Below are positions 36,012 through 45,665 of a stretch of 64,000 nt of DNA, piece after piece. The position numbers and the translations under genes are program-made. The stretch comes from Psychrobacter pygoscelis. GTDB lineage: Bacteria; Pseudomonadota; Gammaproteobacteria; Pseudomonadales; Moraxellaceae. The stretch spans positions 868,001 to 932,000 of the forward strand of contig NZ_RQRU01000001.1 of assembly GCF_004335015.1 (NCBI RefSeq), written 5' to 3'. Under the pieces are notes generated by a model. That model was given only the letters and a program-made list of their open reading frames with translations, searched no databases and was not told the DNA's origin. Within the stretch, counting starts at the first letter, position 1. Each line of letters starts with the position of its first letter.

Positions 36012-37562
36012 TTATTCAGCGTTAAGTCCGAGGGCTTTATTGATAATGTGGAAGATTGAGTTTTGCTCGATGACTCCTTGGACATAAGCGGCGCCCGGCC
36101 CTACCGCATGTACCGAGATATCCTCTCCTGAGTGCGTCTCAGAGCCTAATGGGATGAGAGCTTCTTGGTGAAACCCTGGCAGGGTCGTATCAATAGCAGT
36201 TAAATCATGACGGCCTGTGATTGGCTCATCAGCGTAGCTGGCATCAGCATTGGTTTCACTACCAAGGTTTCTAAACCCTAGGCCGTTGGTATAGCCTAAT
36301 GTCGTGTAGGGAAGCTCGTCTCGGGCTAAAGTAAGCTCTGATTTGGGGTTGCCGCTCCTATCCGTTCCCACCACTTTACCTAAAATGGGATTGCCACGTA
36401 CTGCATAGCCTGCCATGGTAAACACGTGACCATGATCCGCTGTCACCATGATTAAGGTGTCATCACCTGCCAGCTCTTTGGCTGCATTAATCGCATTGGC
36501 ATATTCAAGTGTATCTTTTAGCGCGTTATAAGCATTGCCTGCATGGTGCGCATGATCAATCCGCCCCGACTCCACGACTAAGACATAGCCTTTGTCGCCG
36601 CGTTTATTGAGAATATCGATAGCCTTGGTAGTCATCTCTGTGAGTGACGGCTCGCCCGCGACATCGTTGGCGCGGTCGGACTCATACCGCATGTGTGAGG
36701 CGTTAAACAGCCCCAGTACCTTGGTGGCATCAGCAGGAATGCTGTCAAAGCCTGCTTTATCTTCGACGTAAGTGCCTTGCGTCTTCTCTTGCCATTTTTC
36801 GGTAAGGTTCACGCCGTCAGTACGCTTACCTGCTTTGCCTTCAATATCAGTGACATCTTTAGGAAGGAAATGACGGCGACCACCACCGAAAGCGACATCG
36901 ATACCATCACCTTTGCCAAACTCTACAAACTGCGTGGCAATATCGGTACACCCTGCTGCTTTGGCTTCATCGGTTAGCTTGTCATCGCTCTCCCAGTTGC
37001 GCTCAGGGGTCTTGGCAAAAGTCGCCGCTGGCGTTGCATGGGTAATACGGGCCGTTGAGACCACACCTGTGGATAGACCTTGGGCTTCGGCATATTCAAA
37101 AATAGTGGTCAGCTCAAAACCTTTGCTACTATCGCAATCGCCGCGTAGGCCATTCGGAGCAATGTTTAGCACGCCCGCTTTGGTCTTGATGCCTGTCGCC
37201 ATCGCCGTCATAGTACCGGCTGAATCTGGCGTTTGCTGGTTGGTATTATAAGTTTTAACAAGGCCTGTATAAGGGAAGCGCTCAAAGCTTAAAAAGTTCT
37301 CCTCCCCCGTCTCGCCTCTCATCTGGCCTTGCAAGATTCGCGCGGCGGTCATGGTTGAGACGCCCATACCATCACCGACAAACAAGATGACATTCTTAGC
37401 TTTGTTAGTATCTGCGACTAGATTGTTTCGCTGCTCGACGACATCTTTGGCATCGACGAACCACTGATCGGAGGTTTGATAAGAAGGAAGTACTGAGGCA
37501 ACGGCATTGATAGCGCATAATGTCATCGCTAAACATAGCGCTTTGGGGATTAATATTTTCAC
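36012..37562 (-). CDS. Alkaline phosphatase, periplasmic form
   Basis: A 516-residue PhoA-family enzyme with a cleavable Sec signal (KALCLAMTLCAINAVASVLP) and no lipobox. The motifs match its downstream paralogue: LFVGDGMGVSTMTAARI, TPDSAGTMTAMATG with the Ser nucleophile near residue 115, ESGRIDHAHHAGN, TADHGHVFTMAGYAVRGNP and GSETHSGEDISVHAVGPGA. The GTG at 37562 follows AGGATGAG. A Pho-box-like site lies about 85 bases upstream, so phosphate control is likely. Two sister genes with different anchoring suggest one soluble and one tethered enzyme. Confidence 0.93.
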   Translation of the reverse strand: MKILIPKALCLAMTLCAINAVASVLPSYQTSDQWFVDAKDVVEQRNNLVADTNKAKNVILFVGDGMGVSTMTAARILQGQMRGETGEENFLSFERFPYTGLVKTYNTNQQTPDSAGTMTAMATGIKTKAGVLNIAPNGLRGDCDSSKGFELTTIFEYAEAQGLSTGVVSTARITHATPAATFAKTPERNWESDDKLTDEAKAAGCTDIATQFVEFGKGDGIDVAFGGGRRHFLPKDVTDIEGKAGKRTDGVNLTEKWQEKTQGTYVEDKAGFDSIPADATKVLGLFNASHMRYESDRANDVAGEPSLTEMTTKAIDILNKRGDKGYVLVVESGRIDHAHHAGNAYNALKDTLEYANAINAAKELAGDDTLIMVTADHGHVFTMAGYAVRGNPILGKVVGTDRSGNPKSELTLARDELPYTTLGYTNGLGFRNLGSETNADASYADEPITGRHDLTAIDTTLPGFHQEALIPLGSETHSGEDISVHAVGPGAAYVQGVIEQNSIFHIINKALGLNAE

Positions 37563-37645
37563 AAGCTCATCCTAATTAATTATGATTATGAAATCTATAA
37601 ACTTCAGGCAACAGCTTAGTTTTAACATGGCATTGTTAAATTAAA

Positions 37646-37663
37646 GTGAATAATTTATGACCG
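37646..37663 (-). promoter_or_regulatory. Pho-box-like PhoB site before the phosphatase operon
   Basis: On the minus strand CGGTCATAAATTATTCAC matches the E. coli Pho box CTGTCATAAATCTGTCAC at 14 of 18 positions, with both TCA cores kept at 11-base spacing. It lies about 85 bases before the GTG start. Function is inferred. Confidence 0.5.
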
Positions 37664-37916
37664 TTTTAATACTTTGTAACTTTAAGGTTATAAATCAGCA
37701 ATATTCGTTTCCCAGTCAACCCTTTACTACTCAAAGCCAATAAATATTTTTTACCCAATCTCTATTATCAGCCTAGAATATACCCATTATCAGTAAAATT
37801 AGATAAGTTAAATTGATATTAATAATAGAGTGCTAAATAGTAGCAGACACCTAACAAGGCGGGATGGATGGAGGTAATAAGCGTGACTTGAAAATAATTC
37901 AAAAGCAGCTATCAAT

Positions 37917-37948
37917 AAAAAAGCGCCTATCAAAGATAAGCGCTTTTC
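37917..37948 (-). terminator. Terminator of the glyQ-orf-glyS operon
   Basis: AAGCGCTTATC pairs with GATAGGCGCTT on the minus strand and is followed by TTTTT. It lies about 130 bases beyond the glyS stop. Confidence 0.78.
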
Positions 37949-38078
37949 ATAATATGAAGGAGATAAGGCTAAATAAAGGGAAGTAATATTAATTAAAGAC
38001 TAAAAGAGTCTAAAGGACGCGCAAAAGACATTGAGTCTACTCGCCCTAAGCAATCTAATTTACTCCCTAAGCGGTAAC

Positions 38079-40172
38079 TTAGGCCTGTAGCTCACCCACA
38101 TCGGCAACCAGTAAGAATAACTCACGAACTTGCTTAAGTAGCGCCAAGCGGTTGGCCTTGAGGCTGGCATCATCGCTATTGACCATGACGTGATCAAAGA
38201 AGTTAGTCAATGGCGTCTCAAGCTGTGTGAGCGTTTGCAAAATGCCCTTATAATCGGCATGCTCCTGCATTGGTGCGACGGTATTTTGAGCTTTAGTCAC
38301 CGCCTCATGCAGCGCCTTTTCAGCATCTTCTGTTAATAAGCCAGCATCTACTGATTCAGCCACATCACCTTCAGACTTGGCTAGGATATTAGCAACGCGC
38401 TTGTTAATCTCCGCCAAAGTTGCAGCTTGCGGCAAGGTGCGGAAGTCTGTCACCGCACGAATGCGCTGATCAAAGTCGAGCGGCATGTGCGGATTGATCG
38501 CTTGCACTGCTTGAATGGTATCGACGCTGACGCCTTGCTCAGTATACATGGCACGGTAGCGCGAGTTGATAAAGTCGATGACCTTGGTAAAGGTCTCGCC
38601 AAGCTTAGCCAGCTTACCCTCACCGTCAGTATTGTAGTTTCGGATTGCTTGCTCAACTAAGCTGACAAGATTAATCGGTAGCTCTTTTTCGATTAGGATT
38701 CTTAATACCCCGATTGCCGAACGGCGTAAACTAAACGGGTCTTTTGAGCCAGTAGGCGCTTGATCAATACCGAAGATACCGACCAATGTATCAAGGCGAT
38801 CGGCTAAGGCCAAGCAAATACCAATCGGAGTGCTCGGTAATTTATCACCGCTGAACTTAGGCAGATACTGCTCTTCGATAGCCGCAGCAACTGCCTCAGG
38901 CTCACCATTAAGACGCGCATAATAGGTGCCTGCGATACCCTGTAGCTCTGGGAACTCACCGACTAACGTACTGGCCAGATCAGCTTTGGACAATATGGCC
39001 GCGCGCGTGGTTTCAGCAACGTCGATATCTTGGCCTTGCTCTTTCATCAAGGCCGCAATATAAGCGGCAAGCTTAGCGACGCGTTCTGACTTCTCCCAAA
39101 TTGTTCCCAGCTGGTCTTGGAAGACGCGGGTTTTGAGATTCTCAGTTAAGGTAAATAGCGGCTGCTTTTGGTCTTGTAAGAAGAAAAACTCAGCATCGGC
39201 TAAGCGCGGTCGCACCACTTTCTCATTACCATAGATCACTTGCTGTGGATCTTTGGACTCGATATTACTGATAAAGATAAAGTACGGCTGTAGCTTGCCA
39301 TCAGCGTCTGTTAGACAGAAATATTTCTGGTCGGCTTGCATGGTCTTGATGAGCGCTTCTTGCGGGACTTGAAGGAATCGCTCTTCAAAGCTGGCGCGCA
39401 GCGCTACTGGCAGATCAACCAAAGCTGTCACTTCATCAAGTAAGTCCTGTGGAATAATAGGCGTCGCATTCACCTCACTAGCTAGCGCCGCTACTCGCTC
39501 GCTAATTAGTGCTTGACGCTTATCAAAATCAGCGACGACTTTGGCTTCCTCTAAGGTTTTTTCATAATCCGCTGCATGGGCAATCGTCATAAAATCAGGA
39601 GCGTGGAAGCGATGACCGCGTGATTGATTATTGCTTGATAACCCTTGAATAGTAGACTCAATAACGTGGTCATCTTGCATGAGTACGACCCACTGAACAG
39701 GACGAACAAACTCTTCGCGGCTAGCGCCTGAGCGCATACGTTTAGCAATCGGCAGCTTGTCTAGAGCATTTTGAAAAATTTCAGGCAGTAGCTCAGTGAC
39801 TGGCTGACCAATAATGGTTTGCTCATAACCGATGTAATCGCCTTTATCTGTCTTAATAGTCGTCAGCTCACTGACATCAATGCCAAGACCCTTGGCGAAA
39901 CCTTCAGCAGCGCGAGTAGGATTACCGTCAGCGTCAAAAGCGGCCTTGATAGCAGGGCCACGCTTTTGCTCAGTTCGGTCTGGCTGCTTGTCCGCAATAC
40001 CTTCAATCTGAATTGCCAAGCGGCGCGGCGCAGCAAAGGCTTTTAGCGAGTCATAAGCGATATCAGCCTCTTTAAGCTGACTCTCTACGCTTGACTGGAG
40101 TGAATCACGGAGTGGCTTTAGACTTTTTGGTGGCAGCTCTTCGCAGCCAAGTTCAAATAAAATGGTGGTCAT
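38079..40172 (-). CDS. glyS: Glycyl-tRNA synthetase beta subunit
   Basis: Beta subunit of the heterotetrameric bacterial GlyRS, which binds and helps charge tRNA-Gly. The 697-residue product starts with LFELGCEELPPKSL as in E. coli GlyS, then HGHRFHAP-like GHRFHAPDFM, DQKYFCLTDADGKLQPYFIFISNI, the HD-like region SKADLASTLVGEFPELQGIAGTYYA, and the C-terminal anticodon/DALR domain FDHVMVNSDDASLKANRLALL. Lies downstream of glyQ with an unknown gene between them. Same strand, probably one operon. Confidence 0.98.
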   Translation of the reverse strand: MTTILFELGCEELPPKSLKPLRDSLQSSVESQLKEADIAYDSLKAFAAPRRLAIQIEGIADKQPDRTEQKRGPAIKAAFDADGNPTRAAEGFAKGLGIDVSELTTIKTDKGDYIGYEQTIIGQPVTELLPEIFQNALDKLPIAKRMRSGASREEFVRPVQWVVLMQDDHVIESTIQGLSSNNQSRGHRFHAPDFMTIAHAADYEKTLEEAKVVADFDKRQALISERVAALASEVNATPIIPQDLLDEVTALVDLPVALRASFEERFLQVPQEALIKTMQADQKYFCLTDADGKLQPYFIFISNIESKDPQQVIYGNEKVVRPRLADAEFFFLQDQKQPLFTLTENLKTRVFQDQLGTIWEKSERVAKLAAYIAALMKEQGQDIDVAETTRAAILSKADLASTLVGEFPELQGIAGTYYARLNGEPEAVAAAIEEQYLPKFSGDKLPSTPIGICLALADRLDTLVGIFGIDQAPTGSKDPFSLRRSAIGVLRILIEKELPINLVSLVEQAIRNYNTDGEGKLAKLGETFTKVIDFINSRYRAMYTEQGVSVDTIQAVQAINPHMPLDFDQRIRAVTDFRTLPQAATLAEINKRVANILAKSEGDVAESVDAGLLTEDAEKALHEAVTKAQNTVAPMQEHADYKGILQTLTQLETPLTNFFDHVMVNSDDASLKANRLALLKQVRELFLLVADVGELQA

Positions 40173-40317
40173 GATTGTCTCTGATTATGAATTCGTTTTA
40201 AAAGTTTTGGCACTAATGAATAAGGTAAATAGGATAAATTATAGCAAAATCAACTGGCCATTAAGCAGGCTATTACCAACAAGCTCTAGTCTAGGCTGAG
40301 GTTCGACATGAAATAAA

Positions 40318-41007
40318 CTAAGCAATCTTCACCATTCTCGACTTAGCACACAGCGGATAAGTACTGACAAATGGCTCAATGCGCTTGACCATTTGCTCAT
40401 AGCTATTGCCATACATATAAAGGGCCGTTTCCGAATTGCCTTCCCAATAGCTATTCACCATACCTATGCCTTTAAGTAAGCTATTACACTTATCAAAGAC
40501 ATGTTTGATGTTATACTTTTTATAAGTCTTCATCGGTAAATCTCTACCATTTAAGTAAAGCGCCAAGCCTTCTTGGTGACCGAAAGGAATTTGACGACCT
40601 ACTTTTTCTACTTCGCTTATTAGGTTTTCATCAGCTTGAGGCGGATTACTTTGAATATCAGCTAAGTCACCTTGATGGGCGTCATCCTTACCAGCTGCGT
40701 CCGCTTTGCCAACCTGATCAAACACAAATAAGCTAGAGCCTTTGGGTGCTAGCGTCGCTTCAAAGAAGGCAATAATATGGTCGGTAAGGTAATCGATATT
40801 GCCATCATTACACTCGGCCAAAGCAATCTCAATCACACTCTCGACACTCTCGCCGTTATCATCTACAAGACTGCCGCCACCTATTATCTCAGCATTGATA
40901 TTCAACTCTTGGGCCACTTCAAGAAAAGCGTCTTCTAGCTCGCCTTGATCTTCTGGACGAAGCTTGGCATTCAAATGAACCAAGGCGATGGTTTCTTTTT
41001 CATTCAT
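40318..41007 (-). CDS. Unknown protein encoded between glyQ and glyS
   Basis: Not recognised. ATG at 41007 follows AAGAGAAG and gives 230 residues; the frame is open 19 codons further to 41064. The protein is acidic, with no signal or membrane span. An N-terminal alpha/beta part (residues 1-95: ALVHLNAKLRPEDQGELEDAFLEVAQELN, then IIGGGSLVDDNGE and a strand/helix ending FFEATLAPKGSSLFVFDQ) is joined by a polar linker to a C-terminal part with several Tyr and Cys (YKKYNIKHVFDKCNSLL, LYMYGNSYEQMVKRIEPFV). Position inside the synthetase operon suggests coexpression with GlyRS, but the sequence shows no tRNA-binding motif. Confidence 0.8.
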   Translation of the reverse strand: MNEKETIALVHLNAKLRPEDQGELEDAFLEVAQELNINAEIIGGGSLVDDNGESVESVIEIALAECNDGNIDYLTDHIIAFFEATLAPKGSSLFVFDQVGKADAAGKDDAHQGDLADIQSNPPQADENLISEVEKVGRQIPFGHQEGLALYLNGRDLPMKTYKKYNIKHVFDKCNSLLKGIGMVNSYWEGNSETALYMYGNSYEQMVKRIEPFVSTYPLCAKSRMVKIA

Positions 41008-41135
41008 ATTGCTTCTCTTAACGGCTATCTTTAGCTGGCCATGATCTGGCCTGATGATTAGCACCCTGAATTATTAGCAATGAGCGTCCCTTATTAATAA
41101 CTACTCAGAGCACTAACTTAAGCCAATTCAATTAC

Positions 41136-42092
41136 TTACTTGTCCTGAGGATCAGCTTCATCCGCAGCTGCTTCTTTGGGCAAATATTTATTTAACGCGG
41201 CTTCTTTATGGGCGTCATCTGCGAGTGGGAAGCCTAACTTCGCGCGCGCTTCGACATACTTCTGAGCAACTTTGCGTGCTAGCGTCCGCACACGCAGAAT
41301 AAAGCGCTGACGTTCAGTCACCGAGATAGCACCGCGAGCATCTAGCAAGTTAAAAGTATGTGAGGCCTTGAGTACCATCTCGTAGGCTGGCAGTGGTAGA
41401 CCGGCTTCGGCCAATTTGTCCGCTTGCTGCTCATAAAAGTCAAACAGCTCAAACATCTTAGGCACATCGGCGTGTTCGAAGTTATAAGTCGACTGCTCGA
41501 CTTCGTTTTGATGGAACACATCGCCGTAGGTTACCGTACCGAACGGACCGTCAGTCCAGACCAGATCATAGACGCTATCGACGCCTTGGATATACATGGC
41601 TAGGCGCTCTAGACCATAAGTGATCTCGCCAGTGACAGGGAAGCATTCTATACCACCGACTTGCTGAAAATAGGTAAACTGAGTGACTTCCATACCGTTG
41701 AGCCAGACTTCCCAGCCCAGCCCCCAAGCCCCAAGAGTTGGCGACTCCCAGTTGTCTTCAACAAAGCGCACATCATGGGTCAGTGGATCGACACCAATGG
41801 CCTTTAACGAGTCAAGGTACAGCTCTTGGATATTAGGCGGATTGGGCTTGAGGACGACCTGAAACTGATAATAATGCTGCAGGCGATTGGGGTTATCGCC
41901 ATAGCGGCCATCAGTTGGCCTGCGTGACGGCTGCACATAGGCGGCATTCCAGATTTCAGGCCCTAATGAGCGTAAAAAGGTCGCCGTGTGAAAGGTTCCC
42001 GCACCCATCTCCATATCATAAGGTTGCAGTACCACGCAGCCTTTATCTGCCCAATAAGATTGCAAAGTTAAAATAAGCTGTTGAAAAGTCAT
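41136..42092 (-). CDS. glyQ: Glycyl-tRNA synthetase alpha subunit
   Basis: Catalytic class II subunit of the alpha2beta2 GlyRS. The 318-residue sequence has the near-invariant N-terminus [77 protein letters not shown] and [35 protein letters not shown]. The C-terminal tail is slightly extended and acidic. It opens the operon that ends with glyS. The start ATG at 42092 fits the family start. Confidence 0.98.
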   Translation of the reverse strand: MTFQQLILTLQSYWADKGCVVLQPYDMEMGAGTFHTATFLRSLGPEIWNAAYVQPSRRPTDGRYGDNPNRLQHYYQFQVVLKPNPPNIQELYLDSLKAIGVDPLTHDVRFVEDNWESPTLGAWGLGWEVWLNGMEVTQFTYFQQVGGIECFPVTGEITYGLERLAMYIQGVDSVYDLVWTDGPFGTVTYGDVFHQNEVEQSTYNFEHADVPKMFELFDFYEQQADKLAEAGLPLPAYEMVLKASHTFNLLDARGAISVTERQRFILRVRTLARKVAQKYVEARAKLGFPLADDAHKEAALNKYLPKEAAADEADPQDK

Positions 42093-42222
42093 AACGTCGT
42101 CACTGTAGAATTGTCTTAAGAATAAAACGGCAAAAATTGTCGAGTGCTGTCGTAAGCACTCATTTCTGTGCTCACCTTACTAAAAAACCATGATTTTATC
42201 CATAGCTTGACCCACGATAGAC

Positions 42223-42253
42223 AAAAAAATACCTAGACGGAAGGCCATCTAGG
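42223..42253 (-). terminator. Terminator of the PspC-domain gene
   Basis: On the minus strand GCCTAGATGG pairs with CCGTCTAGG (one mismatch) and is followed by TATTTTTTTG. It lies 80 bases past the PspC stop and before the glyQ start. Confidence 0.72.
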
Positions 42254-42333
42254 CAGGAGGAAAACAACATTTAGAAGTATTATCATGAATGGGGTATGAC
42301 TGTCATCAGTCAACTGACACTAGCGTCAATCCC

Positions 42334-42546
42334 CTAGCGGTAAGAGGCCGCCGTCGCGTTAGGCATCACCAGCCATAGGATAATATAGACCAGTATTCCT
42401 GGTACTGCGACGCTTGCTGTGGAGATAATAACGAATAAGATTCGAGTCAGCATAGGAGACCAGCCTAAATACTCAGCAATACCGCCCATCACTCCAGCAA
42501 TCATACGATGCTGACGAGATCGATGTAACTTAACCAGCTTAGCCAC
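42334..42546 (-). CDS. PspC-domain membrane protein
   Basis: A 70-residue protein that is a single PspC domain: a basic head (KLVKLHRSRQHRMIAGVMGGIAEYLGW) with the typical AGVxGGIAEYLG motif, followed by two hydrophobic segments (TRILFVIISTASVAVPGILVYIILWLVMP). PspC proteins take part in envelope-stress responses, but no psp operon is present here, so a stress role is only suggested. A single-gene unit with its own terminator. Confidence 0.88.
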   Translation of the reverse strand: MAKLVKLHRSRQHRMIAGVMGGIAEYLGWSPMLTRILFVIISTASVAVPGILVYIILWLVMPNATAASYR

Positions 42547-43273
42547 TACCTGCTCCTTATTAAAATTATCTTCTTGCCAACTTCAACAACAAGTTGAATA
42601 GGCTAGCTATTTACTAGCTAATAAATAGCTAAATTTATTGCCTAAATAGCTCAATTAAACAGCATTAAATTTAACATTTACTGACACAGTTAATATTAAT
42701 ATTGACGCTTAGTCTCATTGTCATCTTAGTGCCGTTTACCTAGCATCATATTTCGACTCATGACTCTCAACCTATTATAAAGTTTAACTAACCTAAACTT
42801 TACCAAGATTATTCATAAGAGTTAAAGCATATATAGGTCAACATTAAGTCGTTGTCATTACCAACCTAACTAAAAATGACTGTCAAATCGAGTGATACAA
42901 CACTAGCCATAGTACCTAACGCACCAATCACTAAGCATTGATGACATGTCTTTTATAGCTAAGTATTATAGACATTAATAGTTAGCTTGACTGTAGGGTA
43001 TTTAGAATTAGTTTGTGAATATTTGCTAAAGAAGCTTACATCAACCTATCCTCTCTAGGTATAAGCTCTTGATTTAACGTAAATATTTCAAAATGTTTCA
43101 TAGAAATAATTGTTACTGGATTATTTTTAGAAAGTTAGATAGGGGCAAATTGCTATTTTGAGCTGCCGTTTAAATTTAGCTAGAGACTTATAGACAAAGC
43201 AGATAATTGTCGGTCTAATATCAGCTACTTATACCTTTTACCATACCTTCGCTAGTTAATTTGAGGATATCTT
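42547..43273. other. Gap between pspC-like gene and nadR
   Basis: About 725 AT-rich bases separating divergent genes. No ORF, repeat or RNA I could support. It must hold two promoters. Confidence 0.45.
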
Positions 43274-44353
43274 ATGAACGCTTCAGGAGTCATGATCGGC
43301 CATTTTGAGCCGTTGCACTTAGGTCATATGCGCAGTATTTTACATGCGGCAGGTCAAGTGAGTACCTTACATGTGATTATCACCACACACCCTAGCCCTA
43401 ACCCCAATTATAAGGTAACTTTGCAGGACAAAGCTCGTTGGTTACAGATGGCTTGTGCCAGCCTACCCTTTATTCACATTCATACGACTGATGAGATTAA
43501 GCTGCCCATCCATGATAACTTCGATTCAGCAACCATTGATATCCACAAGACCAATGCCAAATTGCGACTGCTACTCAAGCAGCTGGCTATCGTTGAAGAG
43601 GTTCACAGCTTAGAGGATGCTGATAATAAATCTAACCTACCGCTATTATTCGTCGCGGATAACCACCCACTGGCGAGACCAGCACTGCGTGAGCAGTTGG
43701 CTTTATCCGTCGTCACTACCCCTGAGCAACCAGACTATCACTCAACGGATATCGCTCTTGACCCCGTCGCCCACTGGCAAGCCATCCATCCAGAAGCGCG
43801 GGGCAGTTATACCAAGACCGTCGCTATCGTCGGCGGCGAAAGCTCTGGTAAGACGACTTTGGTGCATAAGCTCGCCAACTACTATGGCGCTAGCTTTGCT
43901 TTAGAGATGGGCCGCTTATATGTCGGTACAGATTTGGGCGGCTCAGAAGTCGGCCTGCAATATAGCGACTACGCACCCATCGCCCTCGACCATGCCGAGG
44001 CTATCCGTGTGGCGAAATACCGCGCACCCGCTCCCCTTACTTTGGTCGATACCGACTTTGTCACAACACAAGCATTTTGTGAAGAGTATGAGGGCCGTAC
44101 CCATCCGTTTGTGGCCGCCTGCATTGATGAGCTTCGCCTTGATCATACCTTATTTTTGGCCAATAACACCCCTTGGGTCGCCGATGGTATGCGCTCTTTG
44201 GGCAGTACATCCTCGCGTGATCGCTTTGAGGCCAGACTCACTGAGATATTCGCGCGGCATGACATTACGTCTTTTCGCATTACCGACCCTAACTATGAAG
44301 CAAGGTATCAGGCGGCTATCCACTACATTGACCAACATATTTATTCAAAATAG
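43274..44353 (+). CDS. nadR: NadR-type NMN adenylyltransferase/ribosylnicotinamide kinase
   Basis: Bifunctional enzyme of NAD salvage: it phosphorylates nicotinamide riboside to NMN and can adenylate NMN to NAD. The N-terminal domain has the nucleotidyltransferase motif GHFEPLHLGHMRSIL at residues 9-23. The C-terminal kinase has Walker A (VGGESSGKTTLVHKL, about residues 187-200) and DTDFVTTQAFCEEYEG. There is no N-terminal helix-turn-helix domain, unlike the E. coli repressor form, so it is probably a pure enzyme. pnuC follows 98 bases downstream and supplies the substrate. GAGGATATCTT precedes the ATG. Confidence 0.93.
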   Translation: MNASGVMIGHFEPLHLGHMRSILHAAGQVSTLHVIITTHPSPNPNYKVTLQDKARWLQMACASLPFIHIHTTDEIKLPIHDNFDSATIDIHKTNAKLRLLLKQLAIVEEVHSLEDADNKSNLPLLFVADNHPLARPALREQLALSVVTTPEQPDYHSTDIALDPVAHWQAIHPEARGSYTKTVAIVGGESSGKTTLVHKLANYYGASFALEMGRLYVGTDLGGSEVGLQYSDYAPIALDHAEAIRVAKYRAPAPLTLVDTDFVTTQAFCEEYEGRTHPFVAACIDELRLDHTLFLANNTPWVADGMRSLGSTSSRDRFEARLTEIFARHDITSFRITDPNYEARYQAAIHYIDQHIYSK

Positions 44354-44451
44354 CCCTTCACCTATATTAATATGCGTGAATGGTCCTTTAATTTGCTATT
44401 ATCGACTTAATTTTGTTGGTTTAGTTCTATTGGCGAAACTTAGAGGCACAG

Positions 44452-45201
44452 ATGCGAATTCAATTATTAGATAACATTACGGGTAAATGGTCGATGCAGT
44501 GGATCATCGGCTGGTTTATTTGCGGAGTACTGGCGTTATCGCTTGGATTTTGGAAGTTTACCGAGCACCAGGCTCTAGATTGGTTCTATTTAGGGGTGTC
44601 ATTAGTTGGCTTGATTTGCGTAGTATCGCTGTCTTTTCGCAAGAATGTCATGGGCAATGGCCTTGGCATGGCTGCTACCGCAGGCGAAGTCGTTGTTCAA
44701 GCGACTTCTGGCGCTGTGGGCCTTATGTTAGCACCGTTATTTAACTTTTTTACCCACGTCTACGGTATATTCTACTGGTCGAAGAATACCGACCCCGATG
44801 GCGACATGGTGCCAAAGTCCGCTAGCAAATGGATCTGGATACTGACAATAGCCTTTATTGCCTTAGGCTTAGCGCTATTTCCAATCGTGAACGATTGGCT
44901 GGCGCAAAAAGGCTATAATGTCGTCGAAGATGATGGCAGTCAGTTCCTAGGTATGATTGATTTTTATTGGATCAACGTCTTGGCCTTTGTGTTGTCAATT
45001 ACCGCACAAGCCACCATGATTTTACGCTATTCGTTTAACTGGTGGATTTGGATCGCTGTAAACTTCGTCTGGCTAATTGTCAATCTAATGACCGGCAACT
45101 ATATCTTCGCCATTCAGACCATGGTCTATCAAATCAATGCTTTTATCGGTCTTTATGAATGGCATCGCAGTGAGCAACTGGCCAAAGGTAAGCTTGCTTG
45201 A
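44452..45201 (+). CDS. pnuC: Nicotinamide riboside transporter PnuC
   Basis: Imports nicotinamide riboside by facilitated diffusion, trapped by NadR kinase. The 249-residue inner-membrane protein has about seven spans and the substrate motif FNWWIWIAVNFVW (WxxWxxxN) near residue 200. AGAGG precedes the ATG. It forms an operon with nadR. No NadR-type operator or NAD riboswitch was recognised upstream of the pair. Confidence 0.95.
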   Translation: MRIQLLDNITGKWSMQWIIGWFICGVLALSLGFWKFTEHQALDWFYLGVSLVGLICVVSLSFRKNVMGNGLGMAATAGEVVVQATSGAVGLMLAPLFNFFTHVYGIFYWSKNTDPDGDMVPKSASKWIWILTIAFIALGLALFPIVNDWLAQKGYNVVEDDGSQFLGMIDFYWINVLAFVLSITAQATMILRYSFNWWIWIAVNFVWLIVNLMTGNYIFAIQTMVYQINAFIGLYEWHRSEQLAKGKLA

Positions 45202-45665
45202 GGTAAAACTCCTTAATGTTTTAATGCGTATACCTTAAACCAGCGCCTACTGTCCCTTAGCTACATTAACAGGGCTAAGGCCATATACTAAAGCCGTGAC
45301 TTTGGTTTTGCTTTACAAGCTTCTAGTGAGCGGCTAACTATAGCGATAGTAAATTTACTATAAAAAGAATACAGTAATACTGGGATGAATTTTTTTAGCC
45401 TCTATCAACGTAGACACAATTAGCTAGAAAAATTTGTACCAGTATCGCACTTGAACTTAGTGCTCTCTCTTTTATTTTCGCCCGACTATATAGTAGTCAA
45501 TACTGACAAAGAGGTTAGTCTAATCCGCACTGCATCAAAACCAGACGCTCTCTTGAGCAGTGGCTCTCCGAATATGCGCTAAACCCTCAAAACCCTGTGA
45601 ATAAAAAAAGCCATTGGCTCTGCGGCCCACTGTCTTTATAAGTGTCCTCGATATGGGATATAGGG
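45202..45665. other. Gap after pnuC with a long inverted repeat
   Basis: No gene supported. A long imperfect inverted repeat at 45378-45446 is the only structure seen. Confidence 0.45.
45378..45446. repeat. Imperfect 23-bp inverted repeat
   Basis: ATACTGGGATGAATTTTTTT... pairs with ...GAAAAATTTGTACCAGTAT at about 19 of 23 positions, with a loop of about 23 bases. Its arms recall the inner dyad of the 131-bp elements (TTGGGATGAGTTTA), so it may be a distant relative. Confidence 0.5.

Larger units (their letters stand above)
37563..38078. other. Gap between glyS and the phosphatase operon
   Basis: About 515 bases with the phosphatase promoter region (Pho-box-like site at 37646-37663) and the glyS terminator (37917-37948). 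No gene was recognised. Confidence 0.5.
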
